Assembly (NCBI GenBank): GCA_017547525.1 | Contig: JAFYPL010000034.1 | Location: 1-50,042 of the forward strand | Reading direction: 5' to 3' | Origin: Oscillospiraceae bacterium | Lineage (GTDB): Bacteria > Bacillota > Clostridia > Oscillospirales > Ruminococcaceae | Length of the DNA: 50,042 bases | Shown: piece after piece, positions 25,986 through 35,265 of the stretch | How positions within the stretch are numbered: the stretch's first letter is position 1 | Layout of the letters: every line of letters starts with the position of its first letter | The notes under the pieces: model-generated | The model's input: the letters and a program-made list of their open reading frames with translations, nothing else | Told to the model about the DNA's origin: nothing | Databases searched by the model: none | Position numbers and translations under genes: made by a program

Positions 25986-26699
25986 TTATAAATTATAATT
26001 TCTTTCTCCAAAAATGCCGGTGCCTACACGTACCAGTGTGCTGCCTTCGGCAATAGCCCATTTGTAGTCTCCAGACATACCCATAGACAGAATGGACATA
26101 TTTATATTATCTAATTTTTTATCTGATATGTCAACAAATAATTTGCGCATTGCACAAAAATACTTGCGTACTTCTTCTGTTGCATCCACCGGTGGAATAC
26201 ACATCAGCCCTTTTACTTTCAGATTTTTATACTCTGATAACTGGTGTACCAATTCCATTGTCTGGCTGTATGGAATACCACTTTTACTATCCTCATCACC
26301 TATATTGATTTCCAGACAGATATTAGCAATCTTGCCAGCCTTACCATACTGTTTTTCAATTTCGTTGGCAAGCTTTAAACTGTTTACACTCTGTATAGTG
26401 TCTGTCAGCGATGGCAGGTATTTTACTTTATTTGTCTGGAGTGTGCCGATTATATGGCAAGGTACATTATATTCTGAAAAGAAATCAGCCTTCTGTACCA
26501 GTTCCTGCACGCGGTTTTCACCAAAAAGAGTAATACCAGCTTTATGAGCCCGTAACAGTTTTTCTATCGGCTGTGTTTTAGATACACCCATAAGAGTAAC
26601 TTCTGCAGGATTGCGTCCATATTTTATACATGTTTCCTGAATTTCATCTTCAATTCTTTTTACATTCTCATAAATGTATTTATAAGTATTTTCCATCAT
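25986..26699 (-). CDS. yggS: YggS family PLP-homeostasis protein
   Basis: This is a fold-type III pyridoxal-phosphate-binding protein that balances PLP and amino-acid pools without a known reaction. PLP lysine Lys41 is in MGVSKTQP; also present are FGENRVQEL, HIIGTLQTNKVKYL, CLEINIGDEDSKSG, GLMCIPP and the C-terminal SMGMSGDYKWAIAEGSTLVRVGTGIFG. Length is 237. The start is one of two adjacent ATG codons (26699 or 26696), with AAAGG a little upstream. It overlaps the HlyD-like gene end by 20 bases. Confidence 0.94.
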   Translation of the reverse strand: MMENTYKYIYENVKRIEDEIQETCIKYGRNPAEVTLMGVSKTQPIEKLLRAHKAGITLFGENRVQELVQKADFFSEYNVPCHIIGTLQTNKVKYLPSLTDTIQSVNSLKLANEIEKQYGKAGKIANICLEINIGDEDSKSGIPYSQTMELVHQLSEYKNLKVKGLMCIPPVDATEEVRKYFCAMRKLFVDISDKKLDNINMSILSMGMSGDYKWAIAEGSTLVRVGTGIFGERNYNL

Positions 26700-27930
26700 A
26701 AAGATTTCTGCCTTTCACTATAATTGAATCGTATAATTTCAACTGATTGTTTTCGCTTCTTTCAATCGGAACAATCATATAATTATCATCTTCATAAATA
26801 GGTGTGATTTTTTTAAACTTTACTATATTTGAGAAATTTATAAACACACCCATATTCTGATCGCTATCAAAACGTACTGCAGATTTAGGTATTTTGATAC
26901 CAGTGTATTGTTTAAACAATATTTCACAATCCGTTATTCTCACAGACGCTGACTGTTTTGTCATTGTTGTGCACTGAATAACCACCAGGTTTTTACTTCC
27001 TTTGTCAATTATGGATTTAACACTGGCTTTTGTGAATTCATTCGAACCTACATTAGTGGAAATCTGTATCGTTTTTCCTTCCTTAAGTCCATCACACTGA
27101 TCCTTATCAAGATAAAGACATATATTCCATTTGTAATCGGTTATTATTTTCCCATAACTGTTTTCGTCAGGATAATAAACGCTTACCTGATTAATTATGT
27201 TGCTTCCTTCTTCATATGACGAATTCATAAAATAATCAACCGTAGCAATATTTTCATAGCCGTCTGCAGTTTGCATGAAATAGCCTGTATATGATGAATA
27301 AAGGCTGTTTATTGGCCGGCTGATCTGTTCTTTTGTCGCAGCTATTTCACTCTTTAATTGTGCAGATGCAGCAGAAAAATCTGTTGTTCTGCCAGTAGCT
27401 ACCCCGATCTTGTTTAAACTCAGCGTAAGCTCTGCAAGTTTTTCATTTACATCCGAATAATTTTCTGTATCTGATAATACTGCCAGTCCAGTCAGCTGAC
27501 CAGTAAGTTCCTTTTTGGTTGTGGTCATATCAACCGAGCTGTTTGTCAGATAACTTTCAGCCTGGACAATATCATCCAGCATTGACTGTCTGTTTCTCAG
27601 CAGAAATATATTTTCCAGATCGCTGTTGGATGGATACACATCGGCCAGATGATATCCTTTTGAAACCCTTTCGCCATTTTCGGCCAGGTAATCAACTACT
27701 CCACCCTGTCCTCGCACCAGTACAGATTCTTCCCTGCATACTATTCCCTGAGTAATAATACTATCATTTATGTAACCTTCGCCGGCTTTTACTGTATCAA
27801 TACTATTTGCATTGATAAGATATATCTGCATAGACAGATAACACCCAAAAAGCACCAGAAGAATAATATTCATCCAGTTTATCTTTTTTCGTTTTTTTCT
27901 ATTTTCGGCATAATATACGTTTTCTGTCAT
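26680..27930 (-). CDS. HlyD-like membrane protein upstream of yggS
   Basis: This 416-residue protein has a basic cytoplasmic N-terminus (AENRKKRKKINW), one membrane helix (about 22-43), a lipoyl-like half-motif (VDYLAENGERVSKGYHLADVYP), a coiled-coil region (about 115-215), and a C-terminal barrel part. It resembles the HlyD/membrane-fusion family found before yggS-sepF in many Clostridia, where a link to the envelope or division seems likely but is unproven. No transporter permease or ATPase lies beside it. It begins 3 bases after miaA. It is the second adaptor-like protein in this window, unrelated in detail to that at 1769. Confidence 0.75.
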   Translation of the reverse strand: MTENVYYAENRKKRKKINWMNIILLVLFGCYLSMQIYLINANSIDTVKAGEGYINDSIITQGIVCREESVLVRGQGGVVDYLAENGERVSKGYHLADVYPSNSDLENIFLLRNRQSMLDDIVQAESYLTNSSVDMTTTKKELTGQLTGLAVLSDTENYSDVNEKLAELTLSLNKIGVATGRTTDFSAASAQLKSEIAATKEQISRPINSLYSSYTGYFMQTADGYENIATVDYFMNSSYEEGSNIINQVSVYYPDENSYGKIITDYKWNICLYLDKDQCDGLKEGKTIQISTNVGSNEFTKASVKSIIDKGSKNLVVIQCTTMTKQSASVRITDCEILFKQYTGIKIPKSAVRFDSDQNMGVFINFSNIVKFKKITPIYEDDNYMIVPIERSENNQLKLYDSIIVKGRNLYDGKYL

Positions 27931-27933
27931 AAA

Positions 27934-28869
27934 TTATTTTCCTAAAAAGTTTTTTACCAACTCCAAAGAATGTGATTTATAAGCGCATTCATCTATCATA
28001 AGCCAGTGCACATCTTTCATTCTGTTAAACCATGTCAACTGACGCTTGGCATAATTTCTGGATGCCTGTTTAAGCTTATCAATACACCGTTCAAGTGTGT
28101 CGGTTCTTTCGAAATACGGAAAAAACTCTTTATATCCTATGGCGCTCACACATGTTTTAAATATGTTTTTATTATCAAAAACATATTTCGCCTCATTCAA
28201 GACTCCCTGATCCATCATCAAATCAACACGCAGATTTATATTGTCATATAATTTGGATCTGTCTCGATAATTAAGACCTATAAGAAGATAATCGTATGGT
28301 TTCTCTTCAGGCCTTGAGCATGCAAGCTGATGGGACATGTTTTTACCTGTAAGTCTGTATACCTCAATACCTCTAATAACCCTTACAGTGTTGTTTGGGT
28401 GTACAGTCTCTGCATATTCCGGGTCTATCTCTTTCAGAATGCTATACATATGTTCTTTGCCATATAAGTGTAATTCATTCTGAAGTTGCTCTTTTATCTC
28501 TTTATTGTCTTCCTGTTCTGCAAAAACAATACCATTGATAAGGCTTTCAATATACAGACCAGTTCCACCTACAATAACTGGTACTTTACCACGTGATGTA
28601 ATATCATCTATTGCTTTTTTTGCCATTTCTGTAAAAAGCTGCACATTATATGGTTCTGAAGGGTCCATAACATCTATAAGGTGGTGTGGGGCAACTGATT
28701 GTTCTTCCTTAGTAGCCTTTGCTGTACCTACATCAAGATTTCTATATATCTGCATTGAGTCCGCAGACACAATTTCGCCATCAAACTCTTTTGCTATAAG
28801 AAGTGACAGTCCGGTTTTGCCACTGGCAGTAGGACCACAAACGACAATAATTTTCTTTTTATCTTCCAA
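27934..28869 (-). CDS. miaA: tRNA dimethylallyltransferase
   Basis: MiaA adds a dimethylallyl group to A37 of tRNAs that read UNN codons, the first step that MiaB (33893) completes. Walker A GPTASGKT is at 11-18, followed by VSADSMQIYRNLDVGTAK, HHLIDVMDPSEPYNV, VGGTGLYIESL and RQLTWFNRM. Length is 311. The start is a TTG at 28869 overlapping the mutL stop region by 11 bases; no upstream ATG exists that keeps the P-loop. The tRNA-Leu(UAA), tRNA-Phe and tRNA-Cys in this window are typical substrates. Confidence 0.93.
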   Translation of the reverse strand: MEDKKKIIVVCGPTASGKTGLSLLIAKEFDGEIVSADSMQIYRNLDVGTAKATKEEQSVAPHHLIDVMDPSEPYNVQLFTEMAKKAIDDITSRGKVPVIVGGTGLYIESLINGIVFAEQEDNKEIKEQLQNELHLYGKEHMYSILKEIDPEYAETVHPNNTVRVIRGIEVYRLTGKNMSHQLACSRPEEKPYDYLLIGLNYRDRSKLYDNINLRVDLMMDQGVLNEAKYVFDNKNIFKTCVSAIGYKEFFPYFERTDTLERCIDKLKQASRNYAKRQLTWFNRMKDVHWLMIDECAYKSHSLELVKNFLGK

Positions 28870-30796
28870 ACTGTTTTTCCAGCTCCTTTTTTGTAATAGA
28901 AATAATTACAGGACGACCATGTGGGCAATAAAGCGGTATTCTTTCACTGCGAATATCTTTGACTAATTGAGTAAGCTGATTGATTTCAGCTTTATCGCCT
29001 GCTTTAATCGCGCTGCGGCAAGCAACTGAATGAAAAATCCAGTCAATTTTTTCACTCATATCCGCCTTGTTTCCATTGGAAAGATTGTATGCTATTTCGC
29101 TTACAAGCCGTTGCGGATCTTCACTTGTGATATACATTGGTATAGCACGTACAATTACACCGCCCTCACCAAACTCATCAATTTCAAATCCCTGCTCTTC
29201 AAGCAAAGTAATATTTTCAATAACAGCCGCTTTTTCAATTGCTGAAAGTTTAACTGTGGCAGGAATCATTAACAATTGTTTGTCTGGCTTTATGTTACGC
29301 TTAAGTCTTTCGTAAAGAATACGTTCATGAGCAGCATGTTTGTCTATAATGATAAGTTCATCATTTGCCTGGCAAAGTATATATGTTGCGAATACCTCAC
29401 CTAAAACAGTAATATTTTCTTCTTGATCCTCAGTAGTGGTTTCATATGTATTCACATATTTATCAATGCTTACATTATTTGTAATTTTCTCAATAGATGT
29501 AACATTGTTATTCTCTTCTTTTTGATCATCTAATTTTTCTGTCATATTTTTTGTTATATATGGTACAACAGATTCACTGGCCAGAAATTCATCTTTATTT
29601 GTTTTTTCAAACTGAGGAATAACATATTTGTTTACGTATTTGTCACTATTTTCTTCATTTTTAACTTTAAAAGGTAAAGAAAATGTCTCATATGAAGTAT
29701 CCACTGTCTTTATTGTAGTAGATACATCCGTAAAGCTTTGTTGCTTTACGGTGATATTTACCTTATCTGTGTTGGACTTCAGTTTGAAGTCATATTGTTT
29801 AAGTGGAATATCTCCTGTAATAGACATTTTAACTGCACGATATACTACAGAAAACATTTCACTTTCATTAGCAAACCTTACTTCTGTTTTAGCAGGATGC
29901 ACATTTACATCAACAGCATCGTACGGCATGGAGATATTCAGGATATATCCTGGGAACTTCCCAACCATAACACTGCCTTTATATGCATTTTCACTTGCAG
30001 CTATCACAGTTTTGTTTCTCACAAAACGTCCGTTAATAAATGAAAACTGCAGGTTTCTTGACTGTCTTGATGCATGAGGAAATGTAACATATCCTGTAAC
30101 AGTATATTTTTCATCACTGTAGTCAACCGGTGCAAGTGACTGTGCAAATTCTGTACCAAACAAAGATGCTATGGTATTCAAAAGATTGCCATCACCGATT
30201 GTAGCAAATATTTCCTTACCATCTTTTACAAATGTAAATGAAATATCTGGTCTGGAAAGAGCCAGATTAGTAAGTATATCCTGTATGTAACTGGCTTCAG
30301 TTGCATCTTTTTTAAGGAATTTCATTCTTGCCGGAGTGTTATAGAACAAATCCCTGATAATAAAACGTGAGCCGGTAACAAATGGCTTTATTTCAAATGA
30401 AGTTTCTTCGCCACCGGAAAGATGAATTTCCACAGCAAAATCCTGCATTTCTGTTTTTGTTATCAAAGAAACATGTGCAACACTTGCTATAGAAGCCAAT
30501 GCTTCCCCCCTGAAACCAAGACTGGCAATATTATCCAAATCTTCTTTGACTGAAATTTTACTGGTCGCATGACGAATAAATGCAGTTTTTACATATTCGC
30601 TGTCTATACCGCTGCCATCGTCCTGAACCAGGATTTTCTTAACACCGCCACGCTCAATATCCACAAGGATATTATGTGCTCCAGCATCTATAGAATTTTC
30701 CACCAGTTCTTTAACTACAGAAGACGGTCTTTCAACAACCTCTCCTGCAGCAATCAGCTCTGCTGTCTGTTTATCAAGTATATTGATAACCGCCAT
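28859..30796 (-). CDS. mutL: DNA mismatch repair protein MutL
   Basis: MutL links MutS mismatch recognition to strand incision. The N-terminal GHKL ATPase has ELVENSIDAGA, DDGSGI, GFRGEAL and the DVNVHPAKTEVRF segment. A long linker follows, then the C-terminal domain with DKHAAHERILYE (a variant of the DQHA(X)2E(X)4E endonuclease motif with Lys for Gln), ACRSAIKAGD and CPHGRP. It therefore looks like a nicking MutL, consistent with no mutH. GTG at 30805 is possible, but AGGTG is 7 bases before the ATG at 30796, giving 645 residues. Confidence 0.95.
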   Translation of the reverse strand: MAVINILDKQTAELIAAGEVVERPSSVVKELVENSIDAGAHNILVDIERGGVKKILVQDDGSGIDSEYVKTAFIRHATSKISVKEDLDNIASLGFRGEALASIASVAHVSLITKTEMQDFAVEIHLSGGEETSFEIKPFVTGSRFIIRDLFYNTPARMKFLKKDATEASYIQDILTNLALSRPDISFTFVKDGKEIFATIGDGNLLNTIASLFGTEFAQSLAPVDYSDEKYTVTGYVTFPHASRQSRNLQFSFINGRFVRNKTVIAASENAYKGSVMVGKFPGYILNISMPYDAVDVNVHPAKTEVRFANESEMFSVVYRAVKMSITGDIPLKQYDFKLKSNTDKVNITVKQQSFTDVSTTIKTVDTSYETFSLPFKVKNEENSDKYVNKYVIPQFEKTNKDEFLASESVVPYITKNMTEKLDDQKEENNNVTSIEKITNNVSIDKYVNTYETTTEDQEENITVLGEVFATYILCQANDELIIIDKHAAHERILYERLKRNIKPDKQLLMIPATVKLSAIEKAAVIENITLLEEQGFEIDEFGEGGVIVRAIPMYITSEDPQRLVSEIAYNLSNGNKADMSEKIDWIFHSVACRSAIKAGDKAEINQLTQLVKDIRSERIPLYCPHGRPVIISITKKELEKQFGR

Positions 30797-30811
30797 TATC
30801 TGCACCTGCCT

Positions 30812-33406
30812 TTAAAGTAAAGATTTAAGTTTATATAGAATATTCAGTGCTTCAATAGGCGTAAGCACATTAACATCTATTTTTTCCAGTTCCTGTACCA
30901 ATTCACTTGGAGCTGCAGGTACCGGTTGTGTGGAAACTGAAATATAACCATCATCGAAAGAAAGCTGACGTACAGCCATCTTTTCTCTTTCAGCATTTTC
31001 TACCAGTTCCCGTAAAATAGTTTTAGCCCTTTCGATTACAGCATCAGGTACACCAGCAAGTTTTGCTACTTGTATACCATAACTGTCATCAGCGCCACCG
31101 CGGACAATCTTTCTGAGAAAAGTAATATCGTCACCACGTTTCTTAACGGCTATATTATAGTTTACTACACCATGAATCTGGTTTTCCATTTCTGTCAATT
31201 CATGGTAATGGGTAGCAAATAAAGTTTTGCATCCCAGATTATTCTTTTTGCTATGTATATATTCCACAACAGCTTTTGCAATACTCATACCATCATATGT
31301 AGATGTACCACGTCCGATTTCGTCCAGTATAACCAGACTTTTTTCTGTTGCATTTTTAAGTATTTCACTTACTTCGCTCATCTCAACCATGAACGTACTT
31401 CTACCACTGGAAAGATCGTCAGAAGCACCTACACGGGTAAATATCGCATCACAAACCGGTATTTCTGCAATTTTAGCCGGTACAAAGCAACCTATCTGTG
31501 CCATAACCGCAATAATAGCCACCTGTCGCATAAATGTGGATTTACCTGCCATATTAGGACCTGTAATAATGTTTACCCTGTTGGAATCACAATCAAGTAA
31601 AGCATCATTAGGTATAAAAATCTCATCCTTCAGCATAGCTTCCACTACAGGATGTCTGCCATCCTTAATATACAGTTTATCACCGTCAGTTATTGTCGGT
31701 TTTACATAGTTGTGCTTCTGGCTTACCTGTGAGAAAGCAGCCAGCACATCAATAAAACTGAGTGCATTTGTTGTGCGCAGAATCTTTTCAGTTTCCCCGC
31801 TTATGCTTCTAAGCAGTTCAGCAAAAAGCTGTTTTTCTCTGGCAAGTAATTTTTCACTGGCCATAAGGATTTCCTGTTCCAGATTTTTTAATTCTTCTGT
31901 AATGTATCTTTCACTACCTGCCAGTGTCTGTTTTCTGATAAAAGTATCAGGAACCAAATCAAGATATGAGCGAGTAACTTCAATATAGTAACCAAATACT
32001 CTGTTATATCCTACTTTAAGCTTCGGAATATTTGTTTCAGTTCTGAGTCTGTTTTCAATTTCAGCCAGTATTTCCATACTGTCATTGACCAGATGTCTAT
32101 TATAGTCTATTTCCCGGTCGTAGCCATCTTTTATCATACCGCCATCTTTTGTTGTTGCCGGAGGATTTTCAACGATAGCTCTGTCCAGTAATTCTCCCAA
32201 TGCTTCCATAGGGTCAATATTGTCATTAAGAGAACTGATAAGTGGGTTAACAGATGAAGAAAGCACTGTTTTCAGCGGTTTCAAAGCTTTTATAGACTGT
32301 GACATTGAAAACACATCTCGTGGACCAGCATTACCAAAACTTGCACGTGTACACAGACGTTCCATATCCTGAATATTTTTCAGGTGTGTCTGCACGTCCA
32401 TTCTTACAATAGGATTATTGTTGAAATATTCAACGGCATCCAAGCGAGCTTCTATCTGTTTTTTATCCATCAGTGGTGCTGCAATAACTTTACGCATCAT
32501 ACGTTTACCAAAACTAGTTTTAGTACTATCCAACACCCACAACAGACTGCCGCGTTTTTCTTTTGAACGTATTGTTTCAAATAATTCCAGGTTTGCTGTA
32601 GTTGTATATGAAAGTCTCATAAAGCTGGACTGTTCATAACTATCTACCTTATCCAGTACATCAACGCCCACTTTTTGGGTTTTTGAAAGATAGTCCAGCA
32701 ACTGCCAGAGACAACGTGATGTGGATATATCGAATGATTTTCCTGCAAATTGTTTTTTAATAGTTTCATTCACAGCAAAATCATTATACTCATTATCATC
32801 TATCAGCTCTACAGAACAATGTACTATATTTTTCAGATAATCTGTCAACCATTTAAGTTTCAGAATCGGTGTATTTATAATTATCTCTTTAGGCATGTAC
32901 TTATAAATTTCCGATTTCAGATTGTTTTCAAAATTATCCGCACCAATCATAGTAGTCTGCATAGTACCTGTAGAAATATCACAGAAGCATACCCATGCCT
33001 GACTATCATCTATATAAACACTGGCAATATAGTTATTTTTATCTTCACTGAGCATACTGTTTTCCATAACAGTACCAGGAGTAACAACCCTGATAACATC
33101 TCTGTTTACCAGTGATTTACCTTTCTGTGGCCGCTCTGTCTGTTCACAGATAGCAACCTTATATCCTTTTTCCAGCAAACGCTGAATATATGCTTCGCTG
33201 GAGTGATATGGAATACCACACATTGGTGCGCGCTCTTCCAGGCCACAGTCGCGGCCAGTAAGAGTAAGTTCGAGTTCTTTTGAGGCAAGCAAAGCGTCAT
33301 CAAAGAACATTTCATAAAAGTCGCCAAGTCTGAAAAATACTATGTGATCTTTATGAGCTTCCTTGATGGAAAGGTATTGCTGCATCATTGGTGAAAGAGT
33401 AGCCAA
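30812..33406 (-). CDS. mutS: DNA mismatch repair protein MutS
   Basis: This is a MutS1-type mismatch sensor. It has the N-terminal mismatch-binding domain with the Phe-X-Glu motif in FFRLGDFYEMFFDDA, connector, lever and clamp domains. The C-terminal ABC ATPase has GPNMAGKST, DEIGRGTSTYDG and FATHYHEL. Length is 864. The start is a TTG at 33406 (LATLSPMMQQYL read as MATLSPMMQQYL), with AGGACGG about 8 bases upstream. mutL follows after 15 bases. Confidence 0.96.
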   Translation of the reverse strand: MATLSPMMQQYLSIKEAHKDHIVFFRLGDFYEMFFDDALLASKELELTLTGRDCGLEERAPMCGIPYHSSEAYIQRLLEKGYKVAICEQTERPQKGKSLVNRDVIRVVTPGTVMENSMLSEDKNNYIASVYIDDSQAWVCFCDISTGTMQTTMIGADNFENNLKSEIYKYMPKEIIINTPILKLKWLTDYLKNIVHCSVELIDDNEYNDFAVNETIKKQFAGKSFDISTSRCLWQLLDYLSKTQKVGVDVLDKVDSYEQSSFMRLSYTTTANLELFETIRSKEKRGSLLWVLDSTKTSFGKRMMRKVIAAPLMDKKQIEARLDAVEYFNNNPIVRMDVQTHLKNIQDMERLCTRASFGNAGPRDVFSMSQSIKALKPLKTVLSSSVNPLISSLNDNIDPMEALGELLDRAIVENPPATTKDGGMIKDGYDREIDYNRHLVNDSMEILAEIENRLRTETNIPKLKVGYNRVFGYYIEVTRSYLDLVPDTFIRKQTLAGSERYITEELKNLEQEILMASEKLLAREKQLFAELLRSISGETEKILRTTNALSFIDVLAAFSQVSQKHNYVKPTITDGDKLYIKDGRHPVVEAMLKDEIFIPNDALLDCDSNRVNIITGPNMAGKSTFMRQVAIIAVMAQIGCFVPAKIAEIPVCDAIFTRVGASDDLSSGRSTFMVEMSEVSEILKNATEKSLVILDEIGRGTSTYDGMSIAKAVVEYIHSKKNNLGCKTLFATHYHELTEMENQIHGVVNYNIAVKKRGDDITFLRKIVRGGADDSYGIQVAKLAGVPDAVIERAKTILRELVENAEREKMAVRQLSFDDGYISVSTQPVPAAPSELVQELEKIDVNVLTPIEALNILYKLKSLL

Positions 33407-33452
33407 AATATTACCGTCCTGTAGATTAGATAGTTTTATTTATCAAAGTTAA

Positions 33453-33872
33453 TCAGTTGCCGCAACCAGAGCAGGAAGAGCAGCTGCCGGAGCAACCACC
33501 TTCAGGCAGTTCAACCAGCATTGGGTTACCACCATTCAGTGCAGATGTGATGATAGCCTGAACGTGCTGAGTCAGTTTATCAACTTCTGCTTTACATTCG
33601 TTGTATTCAATCATAAATTCATTTGCCATGATGTCAGAATAGATAGAAATGAGTTCTTTATTCATTTCTTCCAGTTTTGCATCATCTTTATCTTCTTTTA
33701 CAGCTTCAATTCTGTAGTTGTACTGTGCCAGGTTGAATTTGCCGATAAGATCCTGAAGTTCAGCATCCATATCCATTTTTTTCTTTACCTGATCCAGATA
33801 AACAACTCTGTCATCTTCCTGCAGTTTGCATGCGAGAAGTTTAAATTCATGAATAATATCAAATTTTTCCAT
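33453..33872 (-). CDS. YlbF/YmcA family protein with Cys-rich tail
   Basis: This 139-residue helical protein of the YlbF/YmcA (RicF/RicA) family follows miaB by 20 bases, the same position ymcA has after miaB in Bacillus. In Bacillus, RicA, RicF and RicT form an iron-sulfur-containing complex acting in RNA processing and development. Here the C-terminal tail is Cys-rich: Cys127, 131, 134 and 137 (GGCSGSCSSCSGCGN), with Cys15 and Cys93 elsewhere, suggesting a bound metal cluster. The rest is a helical hairpin rich in Glu and Lys. GAGG is well spaced before the ATG. Whether a RicT homologue exists is not visible. Confidence 0.8.
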   Translation of the reverse strand: MEKFDIIHEFKLLACKLQEDDRVVYLDQVKKKMDMDAELQDLIGKFNLAQYNYRIEAVKEDKDDAKLEEMNKELISIYSDIMANEFMIEYNECKAEVDKLTQHVQAIITSALNGGNPMLVELPEGGCSGSCSSCSGCGN

Positions 33873-33892
33873 TTTTAGTTCCTCTTCTATAT

Positions 33893-35257
33893 TTATTTCA
33901 AGAGCTCAGCTGTAAGGCTGGTTCCTTTTTTACCTGTAATTTTCAGTTTTACAAACTGGTCTGTAAAATCTGAATCACTATTGAATTTTACCACAAAAGT
34001 GTTCGACAGTCGAGCCGTATAACTACCATCCTCATATTTTTCTTCCACCAGTGCAGTAACTGTTTTGCCAATATAACTGTTCAGATGCTCAAATACAATA
34101 TTCTGCTGTATTTTTATCAGTCTGTTCAGCCATACTGTTTTTTCTTTATATGATATATTATCCTCCATATCAGCGGCTTTTGTACCTGTACGTGGAGAAT
34201 AGATATATGTAAACAGCTGTGTGAAACGTACATCTTTTACAAGTTTCTCTGTATCCAGATATTCCTCATATGTTTCACCAGGGAAACCTACAATTATATC
34301 ACTTGAGAATGATACATCTTCTATCTGCTGTCTTGCATAATTGATTATATCCATGTATTGACCGATAGTATAACGACGGTTCATTTCCTTCAGGACTCTG
34401 TCATTACCAGCCTGTACCGGTAAATGTATCTGTCTTGAAATCTGCGGATTGTCACGGATAACATCAATCACTTTTTTATTTATATCTTTCGGATGACTGG
34501 ACATAAAATGAATCACATATTCACCTGGAACAGTGCAAAGCATCTGTAGCAAATCAGCAAAATCTATTTTTTCTTCCAGATTCTTACCATATGAGTTTAC
34601 ATTCTGTCCCAGAAGAGTGATGTCTTTATATCCATCCGCAATAAGCTGGCGAAATTCCGCCATTATATCCTGCGGTTTTCTGCTTCTCTCTCTGCCGCGC
34701 ACATAAGGTACTATGCAGTAAGAACAGAAATTATCGCAACCAAACATAATAGATATTGATGCTTTTGATTTTCCGCTACGAAGAATCGGAAAATCTTCCA
34801 CAATATCGGTCTTATCTATAGGTGAAAGAATTTGTTTTTTATCCTGTGTATATCTGTCACACATAAGCTGTGGCAGTACCTCCAGATTATTTACACCAAA
34901 AACTATATCCACAAAAGGATAACTTTTTTTGATTTTATCTACAATGTGCTGCTGCATTACCATACAACCACACACCGCTACTATCATATTAGGGTTTGCC
35001 GCTTTAAGTGCTTTCAATTTTCCTATATTACCAAAAATTTTCAGTTCGGCATTTTCTCTGATAGCACATGTGTTATACACCACCATGTCACTGCTTTCAA
35101 TACTGTCGGTAATCGAATAACCTATATGACTGAGCAACCCTCTGATTTTTTCAGAATCATTTTCATTCTGTGCACAACCAAAGGTAACTACATTTGCCTT
35201 TGGTGTCTCAGTGAATCTGTCCTGAAGTATATTTCTGATTTTTTCTATATAATTCAT
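33893..35257 (-). CDS. miaB: tRNA-2-methylthio-N6-dimethylallyladenosine synthase MiaB
   Basis: MiaB is a radical SAM methylthiotransferase that adds the 2-methylthio group after MiaA. The auxiliary cluster cysteines are Cys28 (FGCAQNENDSE), Cys64 (NTCAIRENA) and Cys98 (CGCM). The radical SAM cluster is Cys174, 178 and 181 (GCDNFCSYC), and a C-terminal TRAM domain (TALVEEKYEDG) binds tRNA. Length is 454. AGAGG is 5 bases before the ATG. It follows uvrA by 8 bases. Confidence 0.96.
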   Translation of the reverse strand: MNYIEKIRNILQDRFTETPKANVVTFGCAQNENDSEKIRGLLSHIGYSITDSIESSDMVVYNTCAIRENAELKIFGNIGKLKALKAANPNMIVAVCGCMVMQQHIVDKIKKSYPFVDIVFGVNNLEVLPQLMCDRYTQDKKQILSPIDKTDIVEDFPILRSGKSKASISIMFGCDNFCSYCIVPYVRGRERSRKPQDIMAEFRQLIADGYKDITLLGQNVNSYGKNLEEKIDFADLLQMLCTVPGEYVIHFMSSHPKDINKKVIDVIRDNPQISRQIHLPVQAGNDRVLKEMNRRYTIGQYMDIINYARQQIEDVSFSSDIIVGFPGETYEEYLDTEKLVKDVRFTQLFTYIYSPRTGTKAADMEDNISYKEKTVWLNRLIKIQQNIVFEHLNSYIGKTVTALVEEKYEDGSYTARLSNTFVVKFNSDSDFTDQFVKLKITGKKGTSLTAELLK

Positions 35258-35265
35258 AGAGCCTC

